This document shows, piece by piece, positions 25,568 to 41,787 of a stretch of 64,000 nucleotides of DNA (position 1 is the stretch's first letter; the number at the start of each line of letters is the position of its first letter). Made by a program: the position numbers and the translations under genes. Below the pieces are notes generated by a model. The model searched no databases. It was given only the letters and a program-made list of their open reading frames with translations, and had not been told where the DNA came from. Source of the DNA: Microbacterium foliorum (GTDB lineage Bacteria > Actinomycetota > Actinomycetes > Actinomycetales > Microbacteriaceae); contig NZ_CP041040.1 of NCBI RefSeq assembly GCF_006385575.1, positions 1,798,001 through 1,862,000 on the forward strand. Reading direction: 5' to 3'.

Positions 25568-26272
25568 TCACCGCTCGGACAGCGCGGCGACCTCTGCGAG
25601 GACCCTGGGGTTCGCGAGAACCCGAAAGTGGCCTCCGGTCTCGAGACGCACGTTCTTCATCGCACCGCTGAGCTCACTGCCTTCGGGGATATGCGGGTCG
25701 AACTCCCCGTAGATCGACACGATCCGCTCGTTGACATCCCGGTGGTGCGCGAGCTGCATGATCGACGGATCCGAAGGCGAGAACGCTCGGAGGGACCGGA
25801 CCGGCAGCATCCGCGCATAGCGGGAACCGCCGAAGGGCGTGGCCACCGCCACCATGGCGCGCACGCGGAAGCCTGAGGGACCCGCCATCGCCATCTTGCC
25901 GGCGAGGCCGCCTTTGCTGTGTGCGACGATGAGCGCATCGGTGAGCTGTGCCGCCTCGAGGAACTCGGTCATGAGCTGAGCCGATTCGACGACGGGCCGC
26001 CGGTTGTGCCGGAGCGAATCGAGGACATGCACGGGGTGGCCCCGGGCGTGCAGCGCCGCGATGAGAGGCTGCATGAACCGCCATGTCTCGTACACGCCGG
26101 GAAGGATCACGATCGGAGCCGCGGAGCCGGTCGCGAACGATCCGGCGTCGCTCCGATCGAAAGCGGCACGCAACTGCCAGTACACGGCGTAGGCGTAATC
26201 GGCGATCCACCAACCGGCTCGTCTCAGTGTGCGGATGGCGTCCGCCTCTCGCTCGCTTGCGTGACTGCCCAC
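25568..26272 (-). CDS. Alpha/beta hydrolase
   Basis: A 234-residue alpha/beta-hydrolase. PIVILPGVYE forms the first strand and oxyanion region (near residue 53), the nucleophile elbow is VAHSKGG (near 117; a variant of G-x-S-x-G in which Ala precedes His), DPHIPEGSEL carries the acid and GGHFRVL the His. No signal peptide is seen. The length and the LPG-V-YETW pattern resemble small lipase/PGAP1-type esterases. The start is GTG with no clear ribosome site. Confidence 0.82.
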   Translation of the reverse strand: MGSHASEREADAIRTLRRAGWWIADYAYAVYWQLRAAFDRSDAGSFATGSAAPIVILPGVYETWRFMQPLIAALHARGHPVHVLDSLRHNRRPVVESAQLMTEFLEAAQLTDALIVAHSKGGLAGKMAMAGPSGFRVRAMVAVATPFGGSRYARMLPVRSLRAFSPSDPSIMQLAHHRDVNERIVSIYGEFDPHIPEGSELSGAMKNVRLETGGHFRVLANPRVLAEVAALSER

Positions 26273-26412
26273 AGAGCCGAGAGATGACGGCCGTTGCGGC
26301 TCGCCACGACGGTGCGCCGAGGGAGAAGAGTCATCCGATCACGGTAGGTGCGGCGCGCACTCTCGCGCCAGCCGCTTGACAGGGCCAGGCGGGACATCGC
26401 CGAGTGGACGAC

Positions 26413-26442
26413 GAAGGGGCGGAACAATCGTTCCGCCCCTTC
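26413..26442 (-). terminator. Terminator of pyruvate kinase
   Basis: A perfect 13-bp stem (GAAGGGGCGGAAC) with an AATC/GATT loop lies 15 bases after the pyk stop. There is no T run. It separates the long core transcription unit from the alpha/beta hydrolase gene read in the same direction. Confidence 0.8.
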
Positions 26443-26457
26443 GCTGTGCGACCTTGG

Positions 26458-27909
26458 TCAGATCGTCGCTTCCTTGTAGATCGGAGCGGCGCCGTTGACG
26501 GCGTCCCCGACCTTGTGGACGCGGATGTCGTTGGTCGAACCCACGATTCCAGGAGGGGAACCGGAGATCACGACGACCTTGTCCCCTTCGACGGCGAGAC
26601 CGCTGCTGAGCAGGTAGTCGTCGACCTGCAGGTACATCAGGTCGGTGTGCTGCACCATGTCGACGAGCTTCGACTGGATGCCCCAGGTCAGGGCCATGCG
26701 ACGGCGGATTCCGGGCTCGGGGGTGAAGGCGATCATCGGGATGCGCGAGCGCAGTCGCGACAGACGGCGTGCCGAGTCACCCGACTGTGTGAAGACGCAG
26801 AGGTACTTCGCCTCGACGAACTCGGCGACCTCGAGAGCGGCGAGCGTAATCGCGCCACCCTGGGTGCGCGGCTTGGTCGTGAGCGGCGCGATGCGCTCAA
26901 GTCCGTGCTCCTCGGTCGACTCGATGATGCGAGCCATCGTCTCGACGACGACGACCGGGTAGTCACCGACGCTGGTCTCGCCCGAGAGCATCACGGCGTC
27001 GGCTCCGTCGAGCACTGCGTTCGCGACGTCCGACGTCTCGGCGCGGGTGGGCACCGGGCTGTTGATCATCGACTCGAGCATCTGCGTCGCCACGATGACC
27101 GGCTTGGCCATGCGACGCGCCAGCTCGACGGCGCGCTTCTGCACGATCGGCACGGCCTCGAGAGGAAGTTCGACACCGAGGTCACCGCGGGCGACCATGA
27201 TCGCGTCGAACGCGTCGACGATCTCTTCGAGCGCATCGACGGCCTGCGGCTTCTCGACCTTGGCGATGACGGGGACCTTGACGCCCTCTTCGGCCATGAT
27301 CTCGTGGACGCGGCTGATGTCCTCCGCGTTGCGGACGAAGGACAGGGCGATGAGGTCGGCGCCGATGCGCAGGCCCCAGCGGAGGTCTTCCTCGTCCTTC
27401 TCGCTCAGTGCGGGCACGTTGACGGCGACACCAGGCAGGTTGATGCCCTTGTTGTTCGACACGGCTCCGGCGACGATCACGCGGGTCGTGACGGTGACGC
27501 CGTCGGTCTCGACGACCTCGACCCGCACCTTGCCGTCGTCGATGAGCAGGAAGTCTCCCGGCTTGACGTCGTTCGGGAGGCCCTTGAACGTGGTCCCGGA
27601 GATCTCCTTGTTGCCGATGATGTCTTCGGTCGTGATCTTGAAGATGTCACCCTTGGCGAGCTCGTAGGGGCCGGCCTCGAACTTGCCGAGCCGGATCTTG
27701 GGTCCCTGCAGGTCGACGAGGATGGCGACGGCGCGACCAGCGTCCTCGGCGGCCTTGCGGACGTTGGCGTAGTTGTTCTCGTGCACGGAGTAGTCACCGT
27801 GGCTGAGGTTCAGGCGCGCGACGTCCACGCCGGCGTCGATCAGTGCACGCACGGTTTCATAGGTGGAGGTGGCGGGGCCCAGGGTGGCGACGATTTTCGC
27901 GCGTCTCAA
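26458..27909 (-). CDS. pyk: Pyruvate kinase
   Basis: A 483-residue enzyme that makes pyruvate and ATP from phosphoenolpyruvate and ADP. RRAKIVATLGPATS at the start is the family N-terminus, LNLSHGD and VDLQGPKIR follow, MVARGDLGVELP (near 228) and the MLSGETSVGDYP region (near 312) complete the active site. The C-terminal domain (about 350-480) is full length. The start is TTG with GGAG seven bases upstream. It ends at a strong hairpin. Confidence 0.97.
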   Translation of the reverse strand: MRRAKIVATLGPATSTYETVRALIDAGVDVARLNLSHGDYSVHENNYANVRKAAEDAGRAVAILVDLQGPKIRLGKFEAGPYELAKGDIFKITTEDIIGNKEISGTTFKGLPNDVKPGDFLLIDDGKVRVEVVETDGVTVTTRVIVAGAVSNNKGINLPGVAVNVPALSEKDEEDLRWGLRIGADLIALSFVRNAEDISRVHEIMAEEGVKVPVIAKVEKPQAVDALEEIVDAFDAIMVARGDLGVELPLEAVPIVQKRAVELARRMAKPVIVATQMLESMINSPVPTRAETSDVANAVLDGADAVMLSGETSVGDYPVVVVETMARIIESTEEHGLERIAPLTTKPRTQGGAITLAALEVAEFVEAKYLCVFTQSGDSARRLSRLRSRIPMIAFTPEPGIRRRMALTWGIQSKLVDMVQHTDLMYLQVDDYLLSSGLAVEGDKVVVISGSPPGIVGSTNDIRVHKVGDAVNGAAPIYKEATI

Positions 27910-27965
27910 CAGATTGCTCCAGGGTAGTGGGGGATGGAAATCAGGCGACGGTGCCGCGGCTCAGC

Positions 27966-34002
<6,037 letters not shown>

Positions 34003-34083
34003 CAGTACCGTCCTCAGATCTGCAGCTGACCCGGGGACGTCATTGGCCGGGTGGATGTGATGGGGTCCGCACGGACCGGTCGG

Positions 34084-35112
34084 CTATCGAGCGCCTTCGG
34101 TGTCCGTGGGAGCGGTGCTTGTGGCGCTGGCTCCTGCGGCGACTTCTTCGGACGGAGGCTCACTCACGTCCACGAAATCGGAGGGATTGTTCTGCGATTC
34201 TACATCAGCGTCGAGATCCTTCCGGCCGCGGCCGGGCTGGTACGGCGACGGCTCGAGTCCGGGGTGACGGCGCGACTGCACGATGAGGATCGCGAGACCC
34301 ACGACGATGCCGATGATGGCGGCCCAGACGTTGCTGCGGAGCCCCAGGAGGATCTCGCTCGGATCGATGCGGATCGACTCCCAGACCACTCGGCCGGCGC
34401 TGTACCAGATGAGGTAGATCGCGAAGAGCTTGCCCCACTGGAATGCGGTCGCCTTGCGGCTGAGCCAGAGCAGCACGATCACTCCGAGGCCGTTCCAGAG
34501 CACCTCATAGAGGAAGGTCGGGTGGAACAGCGTGCCCTCGGGAAGCCCCGGAGGGAAGGCCGAGTTGTCAGAGGGGATCTCGAGACCCCACGGCAGGTCG
34601 GTGGGGAGCCCGAAGAGCTCGTTGTTGAACCAGTTGCCGAAACGGCCCATGGCCTGCGCCAGCAGGAGTCCCGGGGCCAGCGCGTCGGCGAAGGTCCAGA
34701 AGCGGATGCCGGTCCAGCGGCACCCGAGGTACGCGCCCACGGCACCGCCGATGAGTGCGCCGAAGATGGCGATGCCACCCTCCCAGATCGCCCAGACCGA
34801 ACCGGGCTCGAACGGGTTCCAGGTGTTCCTGCCCTCGCCGAAGTAGAAGTTCGGGTGGGTGAGCACGTGGAAGATGCGCGCCCCGATGATCGCCAGCGGC
34901 ACAGCGAGGATCGAGATGTCGATCACGACCCACGGCTCTGCCCCGCGCCTGGTGAGGCGGTGGTTGGTCAGCAGCGTGGCGGCGATGATGCCGGCGATGA
35001 TGCAGAGCGCGTAGAAGTGGATCCGGAGCGGGCCGAGGTCGATGTAAGAGACCGAGGGGCTCGGGATGCTGGCGAGCACGCCGCTGAAAGTGCTGTGGAG
35101 CGCGAGGGACAT
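34084..35112 (-). CDS. lgt: Prolipoprotein diacylglyceryl transferase
   Basis: A 342-residue membrane enzyme that transfers diacylglycerol to the Cys of lipoprotein precursors. It has seven hydrophobic helices, FYALCIIAG in helix 1, an IWEGGIAIFGALIGG segment (Glu where E. coli has the HGG His, as usual in actinobacteria), and MGRFGNWFNNELFG, the family signature (near 147-160). A charged cytoplasmic tail of about 65 residues, rich in Glu, Pro and Ala, follows the last helix. The ATG at 35112 is ten bases downstream of the trpA stop. A frame from 35379 is open but has no homologous leader. Confidence 0.93.
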   Translation of the reverse strand: MSLALHSTFSGVLASIPSPSVSYIDLGPLRIHFYALCIIAGIIAATLLTNHRLTRRGAEPWVVIDISILAVPLAIIGARIFHVLTHPNFYFGEGRNTWNPFEPGSVWAIWEGGIAIFGALIGGAVGAYLGCRWTGIRFWTFADALAPGLLLAQAMGRFGNWFNNELFGLPTDLPWGLEIPSDNSAFPPGLPEGTLFHPTFLYEVLWNGLGVIVLLWLSRKATAFQWGKLFAIYLIWYSAGRVVWESIRIDPSEILLGLRSNVWAAIIGIVVGLAILIVQSRRHPGLEPSPYQPGRGRKDLDADVESQNNPSDFVDVSEPPSEEVAAGASATSTAPTDTEGAR

Positions 35113-35122
35113 GAGTGCGATT

Positions 35123-35926
35123 CTAGTTCTCGTGTACGGGGCTTGCCGACGACGTGCCGACCGCCAGGTTTCGGGTGACCTCTGCGAGGGCGGGGATGCC
35201 GCCGTCCCGGAGGGCGCGGACCAGCGCGGTGCCGACGATCGCGCCGTCCGCGTATTCGGAGACTCCGGCGATCTGCTCGGCGGTAGAGATTCCGATGCCG
35301 ACGCACGCGCGGACATCTCCGTGCGCGCGCAGACGACCGACCAGGGTGCGCGCAGCCCGGTCGAGCTCGGTGCGCTCACCGGTGATGCCCATCGTCGAGA
35401 CGGTGTAGACGAAGCCGGTCGAGGACTTCACGACCAGCTCGAGGCGTTCGTCCGACGAGGTGGGGGCGGCGAGGAAGACACGGTCGAGGCCGGTGCGCTC
35501 ACTCGCGGCGATCCATTCCCCCGCGACCTCCGGGGTGATGTCGGGGGTGATGAGCCCGGCGCCGCCGGCGGCGAGCAGATCATCGGCATAACGATCGACG
35601 CCGTACTGGAACACGGGGTTCCAGTACGTCATGACCAGCACGGGCACGTCCGTCGCGGCGGTGATCGCGCGCACAGCCGTGAAGAGGTCCTTCATCTTGA
35701 ACCCGTTCGCGAGTGCCGCGGTGGTCGCTTCCTGGATCACCGCACCGTCCATCACCGGGTCACTGTAGGGCGGGCCGAGCTCGATGATGTCGACGCCGTT
35801 CTCGGCGAGTGCGATGGCGGCCTGGATGCTGGTCTCGAGATCGGGGAACCCGACCGGCAGGTATCCGACGAAGGCGCTGCGACCGGCCTGATGGGCTGCG
35901 GCTATCGCCTGTTCCACGCGGCTCAC
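35123..35926 (-). CDS. trpA: Tryptophan synthase, alpha chain
   Basis: A 267-residue TIM barrel that cleaves indole-3-glycerol phosphate. [28 protein letters not shown] (Glu and Asp catalytic pair near residues 50-62), [10 protein letters not shown] (near 96-105) and GIGISTAEQ as the phosphate loop near 213. It works with TrpB; the start overlaps the trpB stop by four bases. It is part of trpC-B-A. Confidence 0.96.
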   Translation of the reverse strand: MSRVEQAIAAAHQAGRSAFVGYLPVGFPDLETSIQAAIALAENGVDIIELGPPYSDPVMDGAVIQEATTAALANGFKMKDLFTAVRAITAATDVPVLVMTYWNPVFQYGVDRYADDLLAAGGAGLITPDITPEVAGEWIAASERTGLDRVFLAAPTSSDERLELVVKSSTGFVYTVSTMGITGERTELDRAARTLVGRLRAHGDVRACVGIGISTAEQIAGVSEYADGAIVGTALVRALRDGGIPALAEVTRNLAVGTSSASPVHEN

Positions 35927-37194
35927 AGTTCCGGCTCCCCCTTCGACGCGGCTGCCTCGGCGTCGCTCTCTTTCTCGACATCGTGAGCGAGTGCCTCGGC
36001 GTCGTAGAGGTCGAAGTACCGAGCAGCCGTGTCCATGTCCTTGTCTCCGCGGCCGGAGAGGCAGATGGCGAGCACGGCATCCGGTCCGAGGTCACGGCCG
36101 AGGCGGAGTGCGCCGGCGAGGGCGTGCGCGGACTCGATGGCCGGGATGATGCCCTCGGTGCGGCTCAGCAGACGCAGTGCCTGCATGGCCTCGTCGTCGG
36201 TCGCAGGAATGTACTCGGCGCGGCCGATGTCGGCGAGCCACGAGTGCTCGGGTCCGACGCCCGGATAGTCGAGACCCGCCGAGATCGAGTGCGACTCGAC
36301 CGTCTGACCGTCTTCGTCCTGGAGCACGTAGGTTTTGGCGCCGTGCAGGATGCCGGGGCGACCACGTTCGATCGAAGCGGCATGCCGTGGGGTGTCGACG
36401 CCGTCACCGGCAGCCTCGACGCCGTAGAGCTTCACACCCTCGTCGTCGAGGAACGCATCGAACATGCCGATCGCGTTCGAGCCGCCTCCGACACAGGCGA
36501 TGACCGCATCGGGCAGACGCCCTACCTCGTCGAGGAGCTGCTGTCGAGCCTCTTCGCCGATGATCTTCTGGAAGTCGCGGACCATCGCGGGGAACGGGTG
36601 CGGACCTGCGGCGGTGCCGAAGATGTAGTTGGTGGTCTCGACCGACGCGACCCAATCGCGATAGGCGTCGTTGATCGCATCCTTCAGGGTGCGGGATCCG
36701 GAGGTGACTGCGACGACCTCCGCGCCCAGCAGCCGCATCCGCGCGACGTTCAACGCCTGGCGTTCGGTGTCGACCTCACCCATGTAGATCGTGCACTCGA
36801 GGCCGAACAGAGCCGCGGCCGTCGCAGTGGCGACGCCGTGCTGGCCCGCTCCCGTCTCGGCGATCACGCGCTTCTTGCCGAGGCGCTTGGTCAGCAGCGC
36901 CTGACCGAGCACGTTGTTGATCTTGTGCGAGCCGGTGTGGTTGAGATCCTCACGCTTGAGGAAGACTCGCGCTCCGCCGGCGTGCTCGGCGAACCGGGCG
37001 ACCTCGGTGAGCGGAGACGGGCGCCCGGCGTACGAGCTGAGCAGCGACGCGAGCTCTTCGCGGAAAGCCGGGTCGACGATCGCATCGGCGTACGCCGCGG
37101 AGAGCTCGTCGATCGCGGCGATCAGCGACTCGGGCATGTATCGCCCGCCGTATTCGCCGAACAGGGGACCATGCTGATCTCGCAGGCTCATCAC
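35923..37194 (-). CDS. trpB: Tryptophan synthase, beta chain
   Basis: A 423-residue PLP enzyme that condenses indole and serine. [11 protein letters not shown] at the start, [15 protein letters not shown] with the PLP Lys (near 94), [12 protein letters not shown] (near 112), the [11 protein letters not shown] phosphate loop (near 235) and [13 protein letters not shown] are all present. Length is about 20 longer than usual owing to a charged Ala/Glu-rich C-terminus. The start overlaps the trpC stop by four bases. Confidence 0.97.
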   Translation of the reverse strand: MMSLRDQHGPLFGEYGGRYMPESLIAAIDELSAAYADAIVDPAFREELASLLSSYAGRPSPLTEVARFAEHAGGARVFLKREDLNHTGSHKINNVLGQALLTKRLGKKRVIAETGAGQHGVATATAAALFGLECTIYMGEVDTERQALNVARMRLLGAEVVAVTSGSRTLKDAINDAYRDWVASVETTNYIFGTAAGPHPFPAMVRDFQKIIGEEARQQLLDEVGRLPDAVIACVGGGSNAIGMFDAFLDDEGVKLYGVEAAGDGVDTPRHAASIERGRPGILHGAKTYVLQDEDGQTVESHSISAGLDYPGVGPEHSWLADIGRAEYIPATDDEAMQALRLLSRTEGIIPAIESAHALAGALRLGRDLGPDAVLAICLSGRGDKDMDTAARYFDLYDAEALAHDVEKESDAEAAASKGEPEL

Positions 37195-37964
37195 GCCTCC
37201 AGGAAGCTCTTGAGTGTGGCGACCGGGTCGCCCGTGACGAGCGCCTCCCCGATCAGGACGACGTCAGCACCCGCGGAGCGGTAGTGCGTGACGTCTGCAG
37301 GGGTGAGGACCGCGGACTCGGCGATCTTGACCGCGGAATCCGGAATGCGATCGACGAGACGGCCGAACAGGTCACGGTCGAGCTCGAGTGTCGTCAGATC
37401 GCGGGCGTTGACACCGATCAGCGGTGCACCGAGGTCGATCGCGACCTCGAGCTCGTCGGCCGAGTGCGTCTCGACGAGCGGAGTCATGCCGAGCTCGGTG
37501 ATGAAGCCGAACAGGTCACGGAGCACATGAGGCTCGAGCCCGGCGACGATCAGCAGCACGAGGTCGGCACCGGCCGCTCGTGCTTCGAGCACCTGGTATC
37601 GGTTCGCGATGAAGTCCTTGCGCAGCACAGGCAGCGACACGCGGGCCGTGACGGCCTCGAGATCGGCGAGGCTGCCGCCGAAGCGACGCTCCTCGGTGAG
37701 GACGCTGATCGCCGAGGCACCGCCCGTCTCATACAGCGAAGCCTGGAGTGCCGGGTCGGGGATATCGGCGAGAGCGCCGCGCGACGGGCTCGCGCGCTTC
37801 ACCTCGGCGATGATCTTCACGCGCTCGGCGGGAGCGAGGAACACGAGCGCATCCTTGGCGGCGGGACGCGAGAGAGCATCGCGCTCGACGTCGGCGAGGG
37901 GCCGGGTCAGAGCGCGACGTTCAGCGTCTGCGACTGCGCCGGCCGTGAGGTCGGCGAGCACCAT
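37191..37964 (-). CDS. trpC: Indole-3-glycerol phosphate synthase
   Basis: A 257-residue barrel enzyme. [13 protein letters not shown] (near 50-62), [21 protein letters not shown] (near 112-132), [13 protein letters not shown] and [11 protein letters not shown] are the conserved segments. It makes indole-3-glycerol phosphate for TrpA. The start is the ATG at 37964 in a TAATG junction with the upstream HGxxPAAW gene; a longer open frame to 38162 is out of context and overlaps that gene. Confidence 0.96.
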   Translation of the reverse strand: MVLADLTAGAVADAERRALTRPLADVERDALSRPAAKDALVFLAPAERVKIIAEVKRASPSRGALADIPDPALQASLYETGGASAISVLTEERRFGGSLADLEAVTARVSLPVLRKDFIANRYQVLEARAAGADLVLLIVAGLEPHVLRDLFGFITELGMTPLVETHSADELEVAIDLGAPLIGVNARDLTTLELDRDLFGRLVDRIPDSAVKIAESAVLTPADVTHYRSAGADVVLIGEALVTGDPVATLKSFLEA

Positions 37965-38209
37965 TAGTGCGCCTTCGGCGAGTACTTGGGGCCCTTCACG
38001 CCGTAACCGGCCTTCGAGAGCAGCCAGCCCACGAGCGCGCCGATCGGGACGATCGCGGCACCCACCCAGATCAGGGCGACCCACACGGGGCTGAACTCGG
38101 CGAGGCAGAACGCCAGCGTGCCGATCGTGAAGCCGGCGAGCATGATGATGACGCCCGTCCATGCGGCAGGCGAGTGTCCGTGGCCGGGGTCAGCGATCGG
38201 GTTGGTCAT
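37964..38209 (-). CDS. HGxxPAAW-family small membrane protein (DUF6704)
   Basis: An 81-residue protein with GHGHSPAAWTGV near the start and two membrane helices (about 18-36 and 42-64). It belongs to a small family known from actinobacterial trp operons, named after the HGxxPAAW signature. Function is unknown; the constant neighbourhood with trpC suggests a link to tryptophan synthesis. One-base overlap with trpC. Confidence 0.85.
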   Translation of the reverse strand: MTNPIADPGHGHSPAAWTGVIIMLAGFTIGTLAFCLAEFSPVWVALIWVGAAIVPIGALVGWLLSKAGYGVKGPKYSPKAH

Positions 38210-38257
38210 GGTCTCCTCCGGGGGACGACGTGCTGGTTCTGATCAAGTCTATCGGGG

Positions 38258-38848
38258 TCATCGTGTCGGGTCGGTTCCGCGCGACAGGTCGTCCCATGAA
38301 TCGATCGCGTCGACAGGACCGGCGCTCGATTCGACATGTGCGGCGTCGGTGCGGTACCGGCGTCCTCCGCGCTTCCAGCGTCGCCAGGTGAGGAGCACGA
38401 CAAGGGATGCCGCCAGCAGGATGACCCAGCCGATGAGCGTCATCACGGGCCAGGCCGAGAGCTCGATGCCGGCGACGACATCGGCGATCGCCGCGCTGCC
38501 TGCGAGCCCCGTGGTCTCCGTGACGGTGGGGCCGACAGCGCTCAGCGGCGCGGTCAGGAGCAGCTGCAGAGTCGTCCAGCCGAGGAAGAGCGAGGCTGCG
38601 GTGGCGAGCACGCCGAACACGAGCCGCATCACCGGGCCGACGATCGAGAGCGCGATGCCGAGCGCCAGGACCGCGAGGCTCAGCGGAGCGAGCAGCGGCA
38701 ACGCCGACGAGCCGGGCACGAGGATCGCCTCCCCGGCATCGGCGCGTGCGACCGTGAGCCATGTCTGGGTCGACGAGATGATCCCGATCGCCCCCGAGAG
38801 AAGGAAGCCGGAGACGGCGATCGAGCGACCTCTCTGCACGAACGTCAC
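38258..38848 (-). CDS. Tryptophan-biosynthesis-associated membrane protein
   Basis: A 196-residue protein with four membrane helices (about 10-30, 47-72, 80-98, 130-160), TWLTVA after the first helix, and a charged cytoplasmic tail. This is the layout of the Trp_oprn_chp family found in actinobacterial trp operons. Its function is not established. In many relatives trpE precedes it; here its ATG overlaps the hisI stop by four bases, so no trpE lies between them. Confidence 0.85.
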   Translation of the reverse strand: MTFVQRGRSIAVSGFLLSGAIGIISSTQTWLTVARADAGEAILVPGSSALPLLAPLSLAVLALGIALSIVGPVMRLVFGVLATAASLFLGWTTLQLLLTAPLSAVGPTVTETTGLAGSAAIADVVAGIELSAWPVMTLIGWVILLAASLVVLLTWRRWKRGGRRYRTDAAHVESSAGPVDAIDSWDDLSRGTDPTR

Positions 38849-39204
38849 GCGGCCGAGCTCCCCTCGACGGCACGGAGGTCCGTCGTGTCGAAGCAGGTGC
38901 GCGTGCCGGTGTGGCAGGCGGGGCCGGTCTGGTCGACTCGCAGCAGGATCGCGTCGCCGTCGCAGTCGAGTCTCGCCTCGTGCACCACCTGGATGTGCCC
39001 GGAGGTGTCTCCTTTACGCCAGTACTCCTGACGGGAGCGCGACCAGTACACCGCGCGGCCCGTGGTGAGGGTGCGGCGCAGCGCCTCGGCATCGACCCAC
39101 GCGAGCATGAGGACCTCTGCCGTGTCCCACTGCTGCACGATCACCGGCGCGAGGCCGTCGTCGTTGAAGGCGACCTGGGCGATGCGCTCGTCGACATCGG
39201 TCAT
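38845..39204 (-). CDS. hisI: Phosphoribosyl-AMP cyclohydrolase
   Basis: A 119-residue Zn/Mg-dependent enzyme for the third step of histidine synthesis. [30 protein letters not shown] (near 55-72) and [20 protein letters not shown] (near 79-98, with the Cys and His metal ligands) cover nearly the whole family signature. It ends coupled to the next membrane protein and starts with a four-base overlap to hisF. Confidence 0.96.
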   Translation of the reverse strand: MTDVDERIAQVAFNDDGLAPVIVQQWDTAEVLMLAWVDAEALRRTLTTGRAVYWSRSRQEYWRKGDTSGHIQVVHEARLDCDGDAILLRVDQTGPACHTGTRTCFDTTDLRAVEGSSAA

Positions 39205-39962
39205 CGGACGATCACTCCCTCCGCGCGCAGCGCGTCCTTGACGTCTCCGACCGTAAGTGCACCGGTGTGGAACACGCTGGCTGCGAGCACCGCATCCGCT
39301 CCTGCCTTGATCGCCGGAGCGAAGTCGGAGGCCTTGCCGGCGCCGCCCGAGGCGATCACCGGCACAGACGCGGCCTCGCGCATGAGCTTCACCAGTTCGA
39401 GGTCGAAGCCGTCTCGCGTGCCGTCGGCGTCGATCGAGTTGACCAGCAGCTCTCCTGCCCCGCGCTCCGCGGCTTCACGCGCCCAGTCGAGCGCATCGAG
39501 GGTCGTCCGGGTGCGCCCGCCGTGGGTGGTGACGACGAAGCCGGAGGGAGTGCCGGTCGCCCGCTTGACGTCGAGCGACAGCACCAGCACCTGCGCACCG
39601 AAGCGGTCGGCGATCTCGCCGATCAGCTCAGGGCGGGCGATCGCGGCCGAGTTGACCCCGACCTTGTCGGCGCCGACCGAGAGCAGCCGCGCCACGTCGT
39701 CGACGCTGCGCACTCCCCCACCGACCGTCAGCGGCACGAACACCTGCTCAGCCGTGCGCTGCACGACGTCGTACGTCGTGGCGCGGGCGTCGACGGTCGC
39801 GGTGACGTCGAGGAAGGTGATCTCGTCTGCGCCCTGCGCCGCGTAGTGGCGTGCGAGCTCGACGGGGTCGCCCATGTCGCGCAGGTTCTCGAAGTTGACG
39901 CCCTTGACGACGCGGCCATCGGCGACATCGAGGCACGGGATGACACGACTCGCGAGTGTCAT
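39201..39962 (-). CDS. hisF: Imidazole glycerol phosphate synthase, cyclase subunit
   Basis: A 253-residue barrel. The N-terminus [19 protein letters not shown] has the catalytic Asp11, LTVGGGVRS (near 79) and LSLDVKR with the second Asp (near 130), and NSIDADGT and [10 protein letters not shown] form the phosphate loops. It works with HisH, which is not in this window. The start at 39962 overlaps the hisG stop by one base; the open frame up to 40079 lies inside hisG. Confidence 0.96.
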   Translation of the reverse strand: MTLASRVIPCLDVADGRVVKGVNFENLRDMGDPVELARHYAAQGADEITFLDVTATVDARATTYDVVQRTAEQVFVPLTVGGGVRSVDDVARLLSVGADKVGVNSAAIARPELIGEIADRFGAQVLVLSLDVKRATGTPSGFVVTTHGGRTRTTLDALDWAREAAERGAGELLVNSIDADGTRDGFDLELVKLMREAASVPVIASGGAGKASDFAPAIKAGADAVLAASVFHTGALTVGDVKDALRAEGVIVR

Positions 39963-40804
39963 CAGAGCCTCGCGTTGTGGATCGCCGTGACGAGGATCGC
40001 GCGGGCGCCGAGCGCGTACAGCGCGTCCATGACGGGGTTGACTCGGGCGCGTGCCACCATCACTCGGACGGCGACCCACTCGGGGTCGCGCAGCGGCGAG
40101 ACGGTGGGCGACTCGATGCCACCCGCGATCTTGACGGCATCGTCGAGGAGAGCCAGCGGCAGGTCGTAGTCGATCATCACGAACCGGCGAGCGACCATGA
40201 CGCCGCGCAGGCGCCGCAGAAGCGTCTCAGAGCCCTCTGCATCATGCGGGCCGGCGATCAGCACGGCCTCGGACTGCAGGATCACAGGGCCGAAGACGTC
40301 GAGTCCCGCCTGACGCAGCGTCGTGCCGGTCTCTACGACATCGGCCACTGCATCCGCGACGCCGAGACGCACGGCCGACTCCACTGCGCCGTCGAGGGGC
40401 ACGAGGTCGACCGCGATGCCGCGCTCGTCGAGGAACGCGTCGACGAGACCCGGGTACGACGTCGCGATACGCAGGCCGTCGAGCTCGGACACATCGGTGT
40501 AACGACCGGACGGCGCGGCGAAGCGGAAGGTCGACCCGGCGAAGCCGAGCGCCTCGATCTCGCGCGCACCGGGCATGCGGGCGTCGAGGAGCAGGTCGCG
40601 CCCCGTGATGCCGACGTCGATGGCACCGGAGCCGACGTAGGTCGCGATGTCCTTCGGGCGGAGGTAGAAGAACTCGACGTCGTTGTCGGCATCGACGACG
40701 TGGAGTGTCTTGGGATCACGACGACCGGCGTAGCCGGCCTCCGCGAGCATGTCGGCGGCCGTCTCGGAGAGAGAGCCCTTGTTGGGAACAGCAATGCGCA
40801 GCAT
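39962..40804 (-). CDS. hisG: ATP phosphoribosyltransferase (long form)
   Basis: A 280-residue enzyme for the first, feedback-inhibited step of histidine synthesis. [10 protein letters not shown] opens the protein, [10 protein letters not shown] (near 65) follows, [19 protein letters not shown] (near 149-167) is the PRPP-binding segment, and the C-terminal ~75 residues form the regulatory domain of the long type, so no HisZ is needed. It starts 38 bases after hisE. Confidence 0.96.
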   Translation of the reverse strand: MLRIAVPNKGSLSETAADMLAEAGYAGRRDPKTLHVVDADNDVEFFYLRPKDIATYVGSGAIDVGITGRDLLLDARMPGAREIEALGFAGSTFRFAAPSGRYTDVSELDGLRIATSYPGLVDAFLDERGIAVDLVPLDGAVESAVRLGVADAVADVVETGTTLRQAGLDVFGPVILQSEAVLIAGPHDAEGSETLLRRLRGVMVARRFVMIDYDLPLALLDDAVKIAGGIESPTVSPLRDPEWVAVRVMVARARVNPVMDALYALGARAILVTAIHNARL

Positions 40805-40842
40805 GGGGTGCCTTCAGATCGAAGCGAGTGGGGCGGAGCGCT

Positions 40843-41106
40843 TCACAGATGTCGGTAGACGTCCTGCAGGCTCAGGCCCTTCGCGATCATCATCACCTGG
40901 ACGTGGTAGAGCAGCTGCGAGATCTCCTCCGCAGCGGCCTCGTCGGATTCGTACTCGGATGCCATCCAGACTTCGGCGGCCTCCTCGACGATCTTCTTGC
41001 CGATCGTGTGCACGCCGCCGTCGAGCTCCGCGACCGTACCCGACCCCTCTGGACGGGTCTCGGCCTTGACGCTGAGCTCGGCGAACAGCTCGTCGAAAGT
41101 CTTCAC
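40843..41106 (-). CDS. hisE: Phosphoribosyl-ATP diphosphatase
   Basis: An 87-residue protein of the MazG-like fold. [31 protein letters not shown] (near 38-54, the metal-binding Glu residues) and [15 protein letters not shown] are conserved. It hydrolyses PR-ATP to PR-AMP; HisI is separate here. GTG start, four-base overlap with rpe. Confidence 0.95.
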   Translation of the reverse strand: MKTFDELFAELSVKAETRPEGSGTVAELDGGVHTIGKKIVEEAAEVWMASEYESDEAAAEEISQLLYHVQVMMIAKGLSLQDVYRHL

Positions 41107-41783
41107 GATTCCAGGCTAGCGGCTCTGGCGCGGTCTCTGAGCCGGGTGACGGCGGCCTCGACGTCGTCGGCGCCGTAGACCGCGGATCCTGCGACGAACG
41201 TGTCGGCGCCCGCGGCGGCCGCGGCCTCGATGGTCGCGTCCGAGATCCCGCCGTCGACCTGGAGCCAGACGTTCGATCCGCGGCGTCTGGCCTCATCGGC
41301 GAGAGCGCGCAGCTTGGGCATCGTCTCGGGCATGAACCCCTGCCCGCCGAACCCGGGTTCGACCGTCATCACGAGGATCTGGTCGAACTCCTCGAGCACG
41401 CTGTAGAGCCCCTCGGCGGGCGTGTCGGGTTTGATCGCGACGCCGGCCCTGGCCCCGATGCTGCGCAGCGTGCGGGCGAGCGAGATCGGATCCGCGGCCG
41501 CCTCGAGGTGGAAGGTCACGCTTGCGGCCCCCAGCTCGGCATAGGCGGGGGCCCAGCGCTCCGGCTCGGTGATCATCAGGTGAACGTCGAGCGGGATCGG
41601 ACTTGTCGCCTGGATCCGTTCGACCATCTGCGGGCCGAACGTGAGGTTCGGCACGAAGTGGTTGTCCATCACGTCGACGTGTGCGAAGTCGGCGGTCGCG
41701 ATCTTGGCGAGATCGCGCTGCATGTTCACGAAGTCGGCGGCCAGGATGCTGGGGTTGATGCGCGGTGCGCTGGGGAGGTCCAC
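41103..41783 (-). CDS. rpe: Ribulose-phosphate 3-epimerase
   Basis: A 226-residue barrel of the pentose phosphate pathway. [34 protein letters not shown] (near 35-51), [12 protein letters not shown] (near 140) and WLQVDGGI (near 175) carry the metal-binding His and Asp residues. I take the GTG at 41783 because the family N-terminus begins just after it; the frame upstream to 41960 lies inside rsmB. Confidence 0.95.
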   Translation of the reverse strand: MDLPSAPRINPSILAADFVNMQRDLAKIATADFAHVDVMDNHFVPNLTFGPQMVERIQATSPIPLDVHLMITEPERWAPAYAELGAASVTFHLEAAADPISLARTLRSIGARAGVAIKPDTPAEGLYSVLEEFDQILVMTVEPGFGGQGFMPETMPKLRALADEARRRGSNVWLQVDGGISDATIEAAAAAGADTFVAGSAVYGADDVEAAVTRLRDRARAASLES

Positions 41784-41787
41784 GTCT

